A DNA stretch of 26,044 bases from a virus. The translations under genes were made by a program, and so were the position numbers. Under the pieces are notes generated by a model that saw only the letters and a list, made by a program, of their open reading frames with translations, was not told the DNA's origin and made no database searches. The stretch spans positions 1-26,044 of IMG/VR virus record IMGVR_UViG_3300024261_000141, one strand, 5' to 3'. Every line of letters begins with the position of its first letter. The first letter of the stretch is position 1. This document shows positions 8,302 to 15,331 of this stretch, piece by piece.

Positions 8302-8952
8302 CTAAAGGGTTGGTAAAATAGATTCACGTTCTTTTTTAGAGCCTTGGGATGTAACTAAAGTGGCTACATCAGTAGCGTATCCTGCTTTATATCCGTCACT
8401 ACGCCACATACGGTTGCCTCTAAGTATTAATGACCAAAAGGAAGCCTCCTCGTCTACCTGTGTACTTCTACGTAGGTGGTATTCTGAGTAGACTAGCGTA
8501 CCTACGTTTACCCGCCCCCCAAATAAATTAAATGCGTCCATAGAGTTAACGGTAGTACCTCCAACAGGACGGTCTCCTGTTGACGTAAGGTATGGCCCTA
8601 AAAATACAGGTAAGTTTAATTCTCTAGCGTAGGCGGCACATTGTTCAAAATGGGCTGCTAAGTTAGTAACATTAAGGCCGCGTCTATGTTCAATACTTAA
8701 ACGAGGTTTACACTCTACGCCAAACTGAAATGACGCTCCCCATCTATCTAATGGGGCAGTCATTAAGAAGTCAATTCTTTTGCCGTTGGGTAATTTGTAT
8801 TCTGCTTCACATCCCCAACCAACATTAAACGCAAGTTGCTGTATTACTTTTGACGCATCTTTTTCTGTAGCGATATCTTCCGGTACGGGCAGTGGCTTTT
8901 TATACCATCCAGTACGCTCATCAATTTCGGTGCACCCATCATCAATCTCCAT
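8302..8952 (-). CDS. Putative PD-(D/E)XK nuclease
   Basis: 216 residues. The region LPNGKRIDFLMTA, then FQFGVECKPRL, gives Asp61 and Glu80-x-Lys82, the expected D...ExK spacing for a restriction-like nuclease core; Glu50 in AEYKLP may be the upstream acid. A helix with FEQCAAYARELNLPVFLG follows, a common feature of the fold. The C-terminal third is not recognised. ATG 8952 is preceded by GAGAGACAAGG. The call rests on motif pattern only. It lies directly upstream of the SNF2 gene and could act with it on branched or broken DNA. Confidence 0.6.
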   Translation of the reverse strand: MEIDDGCTEIDERTGWYKKPLPVPEDIATEKDASKVIQQLAFNVGWGCEAEYKLPNGKRIDFLMTAPLDRWGASFQFGVECKPRLSIEHRRGLNVTNLAAHFEQCAAYARELNLPVFLGPYLTSTGDRPVGGTTVNSMDAFNLFGGRVNVGTLVYSEYHLRRSTQVDEEASFWSLILRGNRMWRSDGYKAGYATDVATLVTSQGSKKERESILPTL

Positions 8953-8964
8953 CCTTGTCTCTCT

Positions 8965-9087
8965 TTATATTAGTTCGCAACGTGTTAACGTGGTAGGCTC
9001 TGTTTCGTCCCCAGATAGAGCCAAGTCTGCAATGAGCGATGGGAATACTATTCCTTTTATAATTACACCGCATGAACTAACCCAATT
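8965..9087 (-). other. 177-bp gap (8953-9129) with a protein-like frame lacking a start
   Basis: A 40-codon open frame ends at TAA 8967-8965 and reads LIADLALSGDETEPTTLTRCELI near its end, which looks like coding sequence, but it has no ATG, GTG or early TTG in a good context. An overlapping 43-codon frame with ATG (MRCNYKRNS...) lacks a ribosome site. This may be a decayed small gene or one using an unusual start. Confidence 0.3.
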
Positions 9088-9129
9088 TTATTTTCAGATG
9101 CATCAGGCTAGGCATCCTCGCACCAACAG

Positions 9130-9402
9130 TTACTTCTTCTTTTTCTTGTAATTCCTAGCACGATTCTTGCTAGAACTCTCTACCGTCACACCGTCCTTAT
9201 TCTTACCCCCTTTCGATAGAGCTTTCTTATGGCTGATATCTTTCCCTTCGCGCTTGTCTGCCTTACCGTTGTTATTTTCATCCTTCCCTTCTCTGTCCAT
9301 CTTACGCCTAGCGCGTTGGCGTTCCATCCGTGCCTTAAACGGCTTACTGGATACAGGTTTGTTAACCTGCTTCTTCCTATCTTTCTTGTCCTTATATGGC
9401 AT
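9130..9402 (-). CDS. Small, very basic protein with HNH-like motif
   Basis: 90 residues. ATG 9402 overlaps the upstream TAA (TAATG) and has GGGAGA ahead. More than a third of residues are Lys or Arg, and it ends in five Lys. The segment GKDISHKKALSKGGKN, followed by SSSKNRARN, resembles the central part of HNH nucleases (His, then Gly-Gly-Asn and a late Asn-Arg), but the usual zinc-binding Cys are missing. It is probably nucleic-acid binding. It may be a minimal HNH nuclease or a structural DNA-binding protein; the sequence alone does not decide. Confidence 0.65.
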   Translation of the reverse strand: MPYKDKKDRKKQVNKPVSSKPFKARMERQRARRKMDREGKDENNNGKADKREGKDISHKKALSKGGKNKDGVTVESSSKNRARNYKKKKK

Positions 9403-10073
9403 TAGTTTCTCCCGTTATGAGCACATTCAAGTACTATGCAGTGCGCCTTACAAAGCCCTGATGGGTTGGCATTCCATACATTATTCTCAAATGCTTTCTC
9501 CATACGACTGTAAGCTGTTAACCACTGCTCCCAAAGGTGTCCTTGGTCGAGTGATGTGTAACTTTCTTTTATCAGTTCATTGGAGACTACAAACAGTAGC
9601 CCCCCTCGGACAGTCTTGACGTTAGGGAAGAATTTAAAGATAGCCAAGGCCATCAATTGAAGTTGCCCCTTATCCGCGTACCGTGCATTCTTCCCTGTCT
9701 TGTAATCTATAACCCATGCAAGATCTTTCTCTTCGTCGATAATCACTAGGTCAGCAATACCGCGCCACCATACGTCATCTGCAAAGAAGTCACAGGGTTC
9801 TAGGTTCTCTGTAAGCCCCATCTTAAACTCGCATAACTTATCGCCCTGCTTGGCGTTGAGCACATCCAACGCATCTTTTGCGTAGTCAAACTGCGGTGGC
9901 ATAGGAGTTTCATCTCGTATGTATTCTTCGGCAGCGGTGTGAAAAGCCGTGCCATAGAGCATAGCCGTTGACTCGCTTTCCTTGTAGGTCTTTAGGATCT
10001 TGAGGTGCTGAAACTGCTTAGGGCATTGCTCAAACGACTTTATCCTACTGAATGACCACGGGGATATACTCAT
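9402..10073 (-). CDS. Cas4/RecB-like PD-(D/E)XK exonuclease with four-Cys Fe-S signature
   Basis: 223 residues with the RecB-family plan: SFSRIKSFEQCPKQF at the N-terminus, YGTAFHTAAEEY (His45), IADLVIID (Asp108), VIDYKTGK (Asp123-x-Lys125) and GQLQLMALAIF (the Q motif). Cys17 plus Cys208, Cys212 and Cys217 at the C-terminus match the one-plus-three Cys arrangement that holds a 4Fe-4S cluster in Cas4 and AddB proteins. In phages such nucleases act in recombination or end processing. No cas1, cas2 or CRISPR array is in the window, so a CRISPR role has no support. GGAGG precedes ATG 10073. Confidence 0.88.
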   Translation of the reverse strand: MSISPWSFSRIKSFEQCPKQFQHLKILKTYKESESTAMLYGTAFHTAAEEYIRDETPMPPQFDYAKDALDVLNAKQGDKLCEFKMGLTENLEPCDFFADDVWWRGIADLVIIDEEKDLAWVIDYKTGKNARYADKGQLQLMALAIFKFFPNVKTVRGGLLFVVSNELIKESYTSLDQGHLWEQWLTAYSRMEKAFENNVWNANPSGLCKAHCIVLECAHNGRN

Positions 10074-10366
10074 TACTCTTCACTACCTCCATTCTTTTGT
10101 GCTGCTACGCAGGTCATAGTTTCGATCAATAGGGTTACAATGTCGGGTATTTCGTCTATGTCAAACGTAACCGTATCACTGCGCGGGGGGTCAACCCCGT
10201 AATCACATTGGTTGAGCAGCACCATATACTTACCTCGGTTAGCCATGACTGCAATATCAGTAGTAGTTAACGCTTGCTCGTCAGGTGGGGGGAGCCGTTT
10301 AGTAGGTAGCACCTTATGTACAGCGTAGTGCGCTTTACGTTCTAGGAAATTAATTACTTGGCTCAT
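10073..10366 (-). CDS. Small protein of unknown function between polymerase and nuclease genes
   Basis: 97 residues. ATG 10366 lies inside the polymerase gene's last codons (ATGA overlap) with GGAGA before it, so it is translationally coupled to the polymerase. The N-terminus (QVINFLERKAHYAVHKVLP) is basic and helical; the rest (YMVLLNQCDYGVDPPRSDTV, then IPDIVTLLIETMTCVAAQK) is mixed alpha/beta. No motif or family is recognised. Confidence 0.65.
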   Translation of the reverse strand: MSQVINFLERKAHYAVHKVLPTKRLPPPDEQALTTTDIAVMANRGKYMVLLNQCDYGVDPPRSDTVTFDIDEIPDIVTLLIETMTCVAAQKNGGSEE

Positions 10367-12222
10367 AGTTCGCAGTCTCCGTAATTTACACCGACACCTG
10401 ATTCACAGTTTATAGGTAGTCCAGTGGCCCATACAGGAACCCACCGCATGCACTCCTCTATGTATGCACGGGCTTCCTGTTCTTGCTCTGCAAGCACGCA
10501 ACTTAAAACTGAGTCATGTACTGTCAACACAGTCCTATATCGCTTGCTAATTTTTAACATCTGCTCTGCTATTATGCAACGGGCAATGGCTTGGCAGATA
10601 TTCTCTACTAATTTAGCCCCATAAATTCTTACACGCCCTTTACGTGTCTGGTACGTATACTCTGGGCCGCGTTCCCCTTGTGCAGATCGTAAATCGTCAT
10701 ACCGTAGAAGTAACCCTGACGGTAACTTAATAGCACTTAGTTCGGGGCACACTTCTAGTACACCCTTACGCCCTAATTCTGTGGAGAATGATCCCGATAT
10801 GTCTTGCCCTACTTCTTTGTCAGCCAAAAGCTGGAGCGTGTAGCTCGCATCAGTCCACAAATTTGGTATACGGAAATATGTGTCACGGTAGACCTTGATC
10901 ACTCTCCGAGCCTCCGCTTCCTCCATGTCAACGCCGAACGTCCTAAGCTGATCTACAAAACGTTCATACCCCATCCCATATCCACAACCAAGTATAGTCG
11001 TCTTACCCACGAACCGCTGGGGCTTTGTGATAGCTTCCTCATCCTCAACGTTATAGATCGGCATCGCCATCTGTTTATATACGTCTTCACCGTTAGCAAA
11101 CGCGGTAACCAAATCCTCCTCCCCTGCTAACCATGCGAGAACCCTAGCCTCTATCTGACTAGAGTCGCAATCAATGACCACGTGCCCCTTTGGTGCGAGT
11201 ATGCTGCGCTTTAACTTCTTACCATTTACCCCTCGACTAGGTAGGTTCTGCATGTTTATCTTGTCGTCCCCACCGAACCGTCCGGTATGGGCAGCGTAAT
11301 ATTTTATGGGTATAGGTAGCGCCCCGCGCCCTGCGATATCAATGAACCGCTGCGTCCGTGTCTCTTCTAGCGTAGACTTGTTACCTAGTCGTGCTTGAGC
11401 CAGTGTTTGTACCCGAGTGTCTTTATGCTCTAACAAGTCTACAAACCCCTGATCAGTCTTCGCAAAGGCGAAGGTTTCTTTCTCAGTTGTTGGGCTGATT
11501 TTCATAGGGGCATCAACCCCTAGGTTTTCTAGCAATTCGGCAAACTTCAGGTTGCTCATAAGAGCTGTCTTGGTAACCCCCGCCTCCGCTATTAATTGCC
11601 ACTTCCCTTGTTTAACATCTTTGAGGTGGTCTTCCAGCAGTGATACATCTAATTCCAGAACAGGCTCGATGAACATTCGTAGGGTCAGGTCTATAATCTT
11701 CAGCTCAGTACGTGGAAACGTGTTACCCATAAGTCCGAACAGTTCGTATGTTAACTCAACATCGTTAATGCAGTAGTCGCCGTAGCGACTTAACGCTTCC
11801 TTCGTAAAGTCTTCTCGCCGCTTCCCTAATGCAGCCTCAATCTCTGTTCCCTTTGCTCCAATGCTATATCTATCAGCCAACGCCTTGAGACTGCCGCCAA
11901 CTTCAACCCCGTGAAGAGCACGGGCAATACAAAGAGTATCAAGGAGAACGCGAGGACGGATACCAAACAGCCAAGATAGTATAGCCCCGTCAAACATAGT
12001 GTTGTGACAGAGTAACGCAGAATCTTCCCAATAGAATCCATCTAAATACCCCTGTAATTGCTTATGTGTACCACTCGCCCATTCGGTAGGGCCATTGTTT
12101 AGCTTGACCCCTACACCAATAACCTGAAATTCCTCACCTCGAATATACTCCTCGGTCGTCATTTTTGTGAGGCTGTATGTTTTGCTATAGAAGGTTTCAA
12201 AGTCTAGTGTAATCACGTCCAT
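10363..12222 (-). CDS. polA: Family A DNA polymerase with 3'-5' exonuclease, Leu762 type
   Basis: 619 residues, the replicative polymerase. The exonuclease domain is intact (DEDDy type): Asp7 and Glu9 in DFETF, Asp78 in HNTMFDGA, and Tyr150 with Asp154 in DYCIND. The polymerase domain has motif A, VIDCDSSQIEAR (Asp353, Glu358), motif B, RFVGKTTILGCGYG (403-416), and motif C, TVHDS (His569, Asp570). Aligning Arg403, Lys407 and Tyr415 with E. coli Arg754, Lys758 and Tyr766 puts Leu411 at the Phe762 position. There is no 5'-3' exonuclease domain, as in phage PolA proteins. The start overlaps the preceding stop (TAATG). Confidence 0.95.
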   Translation of the reverse strand: MDVITLDFETFYSKTYSLTKMTTEEYIRGEEFQVIGVGVKLNNGPTEWASGTHKQLQGYLDGFYWEDSALLCHNTMFDGAILSWLFGIRPRVLLDTLCIARALHGVEVGGSLKALADRYSIGAKGTEIEAALGKRREDFTKEALSRYGDYCINDVELTYELFGLMGNTFPRTELKIIDLTLRMFIEPVLELDVSLLEDHLKDVKQGKWQLIAEAGVTKTALMSNLKFAELLENLGVDAPMKISPTTEKETFAFAKTDQGFVDLLEHKDTRVQTLAQARLGNKSTLEETRTQRFIDIAGRGALPIPIKYYAAHTGRFGGDDKINMQNLPSRGVNGKKLKRSILAPKGHVVIDCDSSQIEARVLAWLAGEEDLVTAFANGEDVYKQMAMPIYNVEDEEAITKPQRFVGKTTILGCGYGMGYERFVDQLRTFGVDMEEAEARRVIKVYRDTYFRIPNLWTDASYTLQLLADKEVGQDISGSFSTELGRKGVLEVCPELSAIKLPSGLLLRYDDLRSAQGERGPEYTYQTRKGRVRIYGAKLVENICQAIARCIIAEQMLKISKRYRTVLTVHDSVLSCVLAEQEQEARAYIEECMRWVPVWATGLPINCESGVGVNYGDCEL

Positions 12223-12437
12223 TACGCGTATTTCCTAAACTCATTAACAAACCGCTTCGCCCCTCGCCTTCTTGTAAATTCTTTGAGGGTCATCAAACGT
12301 CCCTTGTAATAGCCGGTATTGCACCACTCACCCCCCAACCAACGGTACAAAAGTCCTTTATCCCCTACCCGAAATTCTTCTCCTTCAGGATCAACATGGG
12401 TTGTTCCTACATGTTTTGGCTTATATTCTGTAATCAT
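12222..12437 (-). CDS. Small protein of unknown function upstream of polymerase
   Basis: 71 residues; GAGGTG precedes ATG 12437, and the frame overlaps genes on both sides. The sequence (EGEEFRVGDKGLLYRWLGGEW, then KEFTRRRGAKRFVNEF) suggests a small beta-sheet protein with a basic C-terminal helix. No family is recognised. Overlap with the polymerase start implies coupled translation. Confidence 0.65.
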   Translation of the reverse strand: MITEYKPKHVGTTHVDPEGEEFRVGDKGLLYRWLGGEWCNTGYYKGRLMTLKEFTRRRGAKRFVNEFRKYA

Positions 12438-12778
12438 CTAGACACCTCACTGTTAGTGATCTCACCGCCGCACGCAAGATATCCACACGCGTCGATCCAA
12501 TTGTCAGCATTGCTTGGGTTCTTATCTAACCTCGCGATCTTCAACATGGTCATCATGATAGCAACGTCTTTTGAGGTTATCTCCCTTTGAAGGTAGACGC
12601 TCCAGTAATCAGCAATTCTACTAAAGCTATCTTCTGGTTTGCCGTGCGTGTTCTGTCTGTCCTGTGTGACATACTGCTTGGCAGTATCAAGAATGTCTGC
12701 CCTGCTTACTGGCAATGGTTTAGGGGGTAGATCGTCTGGTGCCGTACTGTACTTCCTCTCTACTTCACTGCTTGTCAT
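12434..12778 (-). CDS. DUF6378-like phage protein
   Basis: 114 residues; GGGAGA lies upstream of ATG 12778. The helical core fits the DUF6378 pattern: ILDTAKQYVTQDRQNTHGKP, then FSRIADYWSVYL, DVAIMMTMLKIARLDKN and DNWIDACGYLACG. The family is common in phage replication neighbourhoods; its all-helical shape, with repeated acids and a DNWID motif, recalls MazG/dUTPase-like nucleotide hydrolases, but no activity is established. Confidence 0.78.
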   Translation of the reverse strand: MTSSEVERKYSTAPDDLPPKPLPVSRADILDTAKQYVTQDRQNTHGKPEDSFSRIADYWSVYLQREITSKDVAIMMTMLKIARLDKNPSNADNWIDACGYLACGGEITNSEVSR

Positions 12779-13104
12779 TTAAATTCTCCCAAGTTTAATT
12801 CTAATTGGTTGGGGTTCTTTACGGGGGCACCTAGTAACACGTTTATGTCATTCATATTATCTTCGTTGACAACTAACGCGATACCTATTGCCTCAGCTAT
12901 TTCAGCTAGGTTCTTCTCTTGTAGAGGTGTCGGTTTATTCTTACCGGCCTTACACTCGATACCAAAAAACCTGCCGTTATAGCAGCCAACGATATCCGGT
13001 ACACCTGACTTGCCATAGCCTCCAGTCGCAGGGAAGAAGTAGTAACATCCTAACTCTTTAAGCTGCGCCGTAACTTTCCGTTTAACTTTAACTTCGGGTG
13101 TCAT
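12775..13104 (-). CDS. VRR-NUC domain nuclease
   Basis: 109 residues, close to the minimal VRR-NUC length. Key elements are visible: Gly34-Val-Pro-Asp37 (SGVPDIVG), Glu50-x-Lys52 in GRFFGIECKAG and Gln62 in TPLQEKNL, the D...ExK...Q set of this PD-(D/E)XK branch. Eukaryotic FAN1 carries the same domain; stand-alone phage versions are thought to cut branched DNA such as Holliday junctions. Overlaps of 4 bp on both sides place it in the polymerase operon. Confidence 0.88.
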   Translation of the reverse strand: MTPEVKVKRKVTAQLKELGCYYFFPATGGYGKSGVPDIVGCYNGRFFGIECKAGKNKPTPLQEKNLAEIAEAIGIALVVNEDNMNDINVLLGAPVKNPNQLELNLGEFK

Positions 13105-13298
13105 ATTATTTCAACCCTCTCAATATTTGTGTTTTTCTCGAATGCTTGGCAGAATCCTTCCAGTGAAGCGCCTCCGTCCATAACGTAACCCGTAATCACA
13201 TACTCCAATGCCGCCTCACATTCCTCAAAGGTCTGGTACTCTTGCATTGCAAGCCAAACCCCATCGCTCAACATAAATAAAACCGTTACGATCTCCAT
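13101..13298 (-). CDS. Small protein of unknown function
   Basis: 65 residues; AAGGAAA lies 8 nt before ATG 13298, and its start lies within the 3' end of the HNH gene (13-bp overlap). Sequence: a hydrophobic beta start (EIVTVLFMLSDGVWLAMQEY), then an acidic helix (FEECEAALEYVITGYV). No family is recognised. Confidence 0.6.
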   Translation of the reverse strand: MEIVTVLFMLSDGVWLAMQEYQTFEECEAALEYVITGYVMDGGASLEGFCQAFEKNTNIERVEII

Positions 13299-14191
13299 GT
13301 AGTTTCCTTTATTTGACCTAGAATTTTGTCTGACTCCTCGATCTCCTCCTGCGCTGCTAGTCGCGCTATGTTTGCTTCTTCCACCGAATCATAGGAACCT
13401 ACTAACATGTTCCTGCCATCTACGAGGATGCGGGTAATAAACTTCTCGCGGCCTCTATCCCAATTGATCCCCCTAATTTCAGTCTGGTTGACCTTGAGCA
13501 GGGCTAACCGCCGCTCCTCGTCGTCAGCGATTGACAACACTCCGCGCTTAAGATTCCCGATCCGGTTATCCTTTTGGTTACCATTTTTGTGCCCTAGTAC
13601 ATCTTCCTCAACATAGGTTCTTATACTGCTTTCGTTGCGTACCCACTCCCCCTTATGCCCTAACCATATAAGGCGTGCGACAGGGTATTGATATGCGCCG
13701 ATGTCACAAACGTAGAATTTGTTATGGGGGCGACCTAAGATCTGGCCCTCCAAACGATTTGGGCCGTAGGTCTTTCGGTATGTCATGCGTCCAGAACGGG
13801 GGTGGTAATTGAAGTACTCTCTAACTTCTCCCCGTGTAGGTTGGTCTGGATTCTCAAAAAGGATAGTTATTCTCTCCCCCTCGAAGAATTCCAGATTGCC
13901 TATCCGATCATCTTGCGTATTACCGTTTCTGTTAACGATGTAGCCGCCACTTGGAAACTCGCCAGTAACATAGAGCCATGCAATCTTCTTGGCGGCATAA
14001 CTCAACCCGTTGACGCTAACCTGCCGCCCTGCTTTGGTAAACCATCCTGCTAGGTTGCCCTTTCGAGCTAATCGGCTACGGGTAAACTTGTTTGTGAGTA
14101 ACCCACGTTCTGGGCAATAATCAAACAACGCCATAACTTGCGCTTGGGTAGGGTTAACTCTGATACCAGCTCCTTCCTCTCCGCTACTCAT
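13286..14191 (-). CDS. Double HNH endonuclease with C-terminal AP2-like domain
   Basis: 301 residues built from two similar halves. Each begins with a short specificity-type segment (FDYCPERGLLTNKF and FNYHPRSGRMTYRK) and ends in an HNH_3 motif. The first HNH (IVNRNGNTQDDRIGNLEF) has lost the catalytic His; the second (LGHKNGNQKDNRIGNLK) keeps it. An AP2-like DNA-binding segment follows (GINWDRGREKFITRILVDG, then GSYDSVEEANIARLAAQEEI). This is the form of a free-standing phage homing endonuclease that arose by internal duplication. ATG 14191 overlaps the preceding stop. Its insertion near the polymerase operon fits homing endonuclease habits. Confidence 0.88.
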   Translation of the reverse strand: MSSGEEGAGIRVNPTQAQVMALFDYCPERGLLTNKFTRSRLARKGNLAGWFTKAGRQVSVNGLSYAAKKIAWLYVTGEFPSGGYIVNRNGNTQDDRIGNLEFFEGERITILFENPDQPTRGEVREYFNYHPRSGRMTYRKTYGPNRLEGQILGRPHNKFYVCDIGAYQYPVARLIWLGHKGEWVRNESSIRTYVEEDVLGHKNGNQKDNRIGNLKRGVLSIADDEERRLALLKVNQTEIRGINWDRGREKFITRILVDGRNMLVGSYDSVEEANIARLAAQEEIEESDKILGQIKETTWRS

Positions 14192-14334
14192 GAGTTCTGA
14201 TTACGAAACCACTCGGCTCCTGCCTCTTCAATCAGAGTTTCCGCTTCTACGATCTGCACGATTCTTTCCAGTGCCTCCGCAATTCTTTCTAGTGACGCTA
14301 CAACTTGTTCTTCGCGTTGGTGTTTGGTGGTCAT
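14188..14334 (-). CDS. 48-aa amphipathic helical protein
   Basis: A complete short frame, ATG 14334 to TGA 14190-14188, with ATGA overlaps at both ends, exactly filling the space between the two HNH genes. It reads as one long amphipathic helix (SLERIAEALERIVQIVEAET) with heptad-like spacing of Leu, Ile and Val, ending in AEWFRNQNS. A small coiled-coil or oligomerising protein is likely; no function is known. Confidence 0.68.
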   Translation of the reverse strand: MTTKHQREEQVVASLERIAEALERIVQIVEAETLIEEAGAEWFRNQNS

Positions 14335-14816
14335 GCGGCTTCCCCGTTTAAATCAGTACCGTGTTCTTTGTGCCATGCTATGTGGCAAGTTTGACAAAGC
14401 CACATTACTTCTAATGGCTTGGTGTAATCGCAGTGATGGCCTTGGATAGTTCCAGTAGCGTTACACTCTGAGCAGGTGGTTGGCTTGGTTAGTTTCCCAT
14501 CTCTGATGGCGCGGTTAATTATGTTCTGCGCTCTTTTCTTTAGCGGGTTTTTGGCTTGGTATTCCTTGGTATAGGCCGATACTGCTTCAGGATGCTCCTG
14601 CCTCCACTGCTTGTTGTTGGCCGCCACCTCTTCGGGGTGATCCTGTTTCCATTGCTTGTTGAGAGCCGCCATGCGTTCTGGGTGGGCTGCACGCCACTGG
14701 CGGGAAGTGGCGTTATGGCAAGCCTTACAATCGCCGCGATATCCATCACGGGTACTCTTGGACTTATGAAACTCATCCAGCGGCTTCACTTCGCCACACT
14801 GCTTACAAGTTTTCAT
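14331..14816 (-). CDS. HNH endonuclease with N-terminal zinc finger and internal repeats
   Basis: 161 residues. The N-terminus holds C4-x2-C7 and C30-x2-C33 (CKQC, CKAC), a zinc knuckle. Residues about 39-98 are a tandem of 15-residue units (RQWRAAHPERMAALN and variants, three full plus one diverged), probably a helical spacer. The C-terminus is a classical HNH domain: CSEC, IQGHHCDYTKPLEVMWLC and CHIAWHKEH. It is likely a mobile or group I-like homing nuclease. The repeat unit may change copy number by recombination. ATG 14816 follows an upstream AAGGAG. Confidence 0.9.
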   Translation of the reverse strand: MKTCKQCGEVKPLDEFHKSKSTRDGYRGDCKACHNATSRQWRAAHPERMAALNKQWKQDHPEEVAANNKQWRQEHPEAVSAYTKEYQAKNPLKKRAQNIINRAIRDGKLTKPTTCSECNATGTIQGHHCDYTKPLEVMWLCQTCHIAWHKEHGTDLNGEAA

Positions 14817-14826
14817 ACAACTCTCC

Positions 14827-15057
14827 TTATGTAGCTAGGGCGATATTTAATGCGATCTTTAGAGTTTGCTTGATCGTCAGGTCAATTCCAAGTTCCGCTG
14901 ATTTCGCCGTTTGTAACTGACGTAGCAAAATGAGTAGCTCACCGTTTGCAGTTATCATTTTGGTATCGAGGTTTTTCTTACTGCGCGTTGCTAGTTCGGA
15001 GGGGGACAATCCGCTTTTGGGTCTGCCGCGCCCCCGCTTTACGTTGCTACTCTCCAT
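14827..15057 (-). CDS. AT-hook small DNA-binding protein
   Basis: 76 residues. Residues 7-16 (KRGRGRPKSG) form an AT-hook, which binds the minor groove of AT-rich DNA. The rest is helical (ELATRSKKNLDTKM, LLILLRQLQTAKSAELG, IKQTLKIALNIALA) and could be a dimerising or ribbon-helix-helix-like domain. A regulator or nucleoid-type role is possible. It overlaps the preceding gene by 11 bp and precedes an HNH gene. Confidence 0.75.
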   Translation of the reverse strand: MESSNVKRGRGRPKSGLSPSELATRSKKNLDTKMITANGELLILLRQLQTAKSAELGIDLTIKQTLKIALNIALAT

Positions 15058-15331
15058 CGTTATCTCTCCTGTTAATAGGTTTTAATACAAAAAATATGCT
15101 TTCTGATACACGCCGACCAATGCCTTCCACAGTGTTCTTAGTGTCTGCCAACATGAGGATCGCGACCTTCCGCTGTATCCATTCTGGCAAAGAGTTGATA
15201 TTACTATACTCCCCTGCATCCGTACTATCAAGACACCATAAGCCAATACATTGTACCACTACTACACCAGACAACATGTTAACGTCTACACGGTAGACCC
15301 CATCCATTTCCTCATTAGTCTTCGACGACAT
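15047..15331 (-). CDS. 94-aa protein, paralogue of the C-terminus of the neighbouring gene product
   Basis: ATG 15331 is chosen because GAGGAG lies 7 nt upstream; an earlier in-frame ATG at 15346 has no such site. The start lies 17 bp inside the upstream gene. Its last 40 residues (LPEWIQRKVAILMLADTKNT, then VEGIGRRVSESIFFVL) match the end of the upstream protein (LPEFIPRKISILMMSDTNTF, then VSGVGYKLDEEMYYVV). It therefore derives from a duplication. The N-terminal part (YRVDVNMLSGVVVVQCIGLW) is beta-rich. Function unknown. Confidence 0.72.
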   Translation of the reverse strand: MSSKTNEEMDGVYRVDVNMLSGVVVVQCIGLWCLDSTDAGEYSNINSLPEWIQRKVAILMLADTKNTVEGIGRRVSESIFFVLKPINRRDNDGE

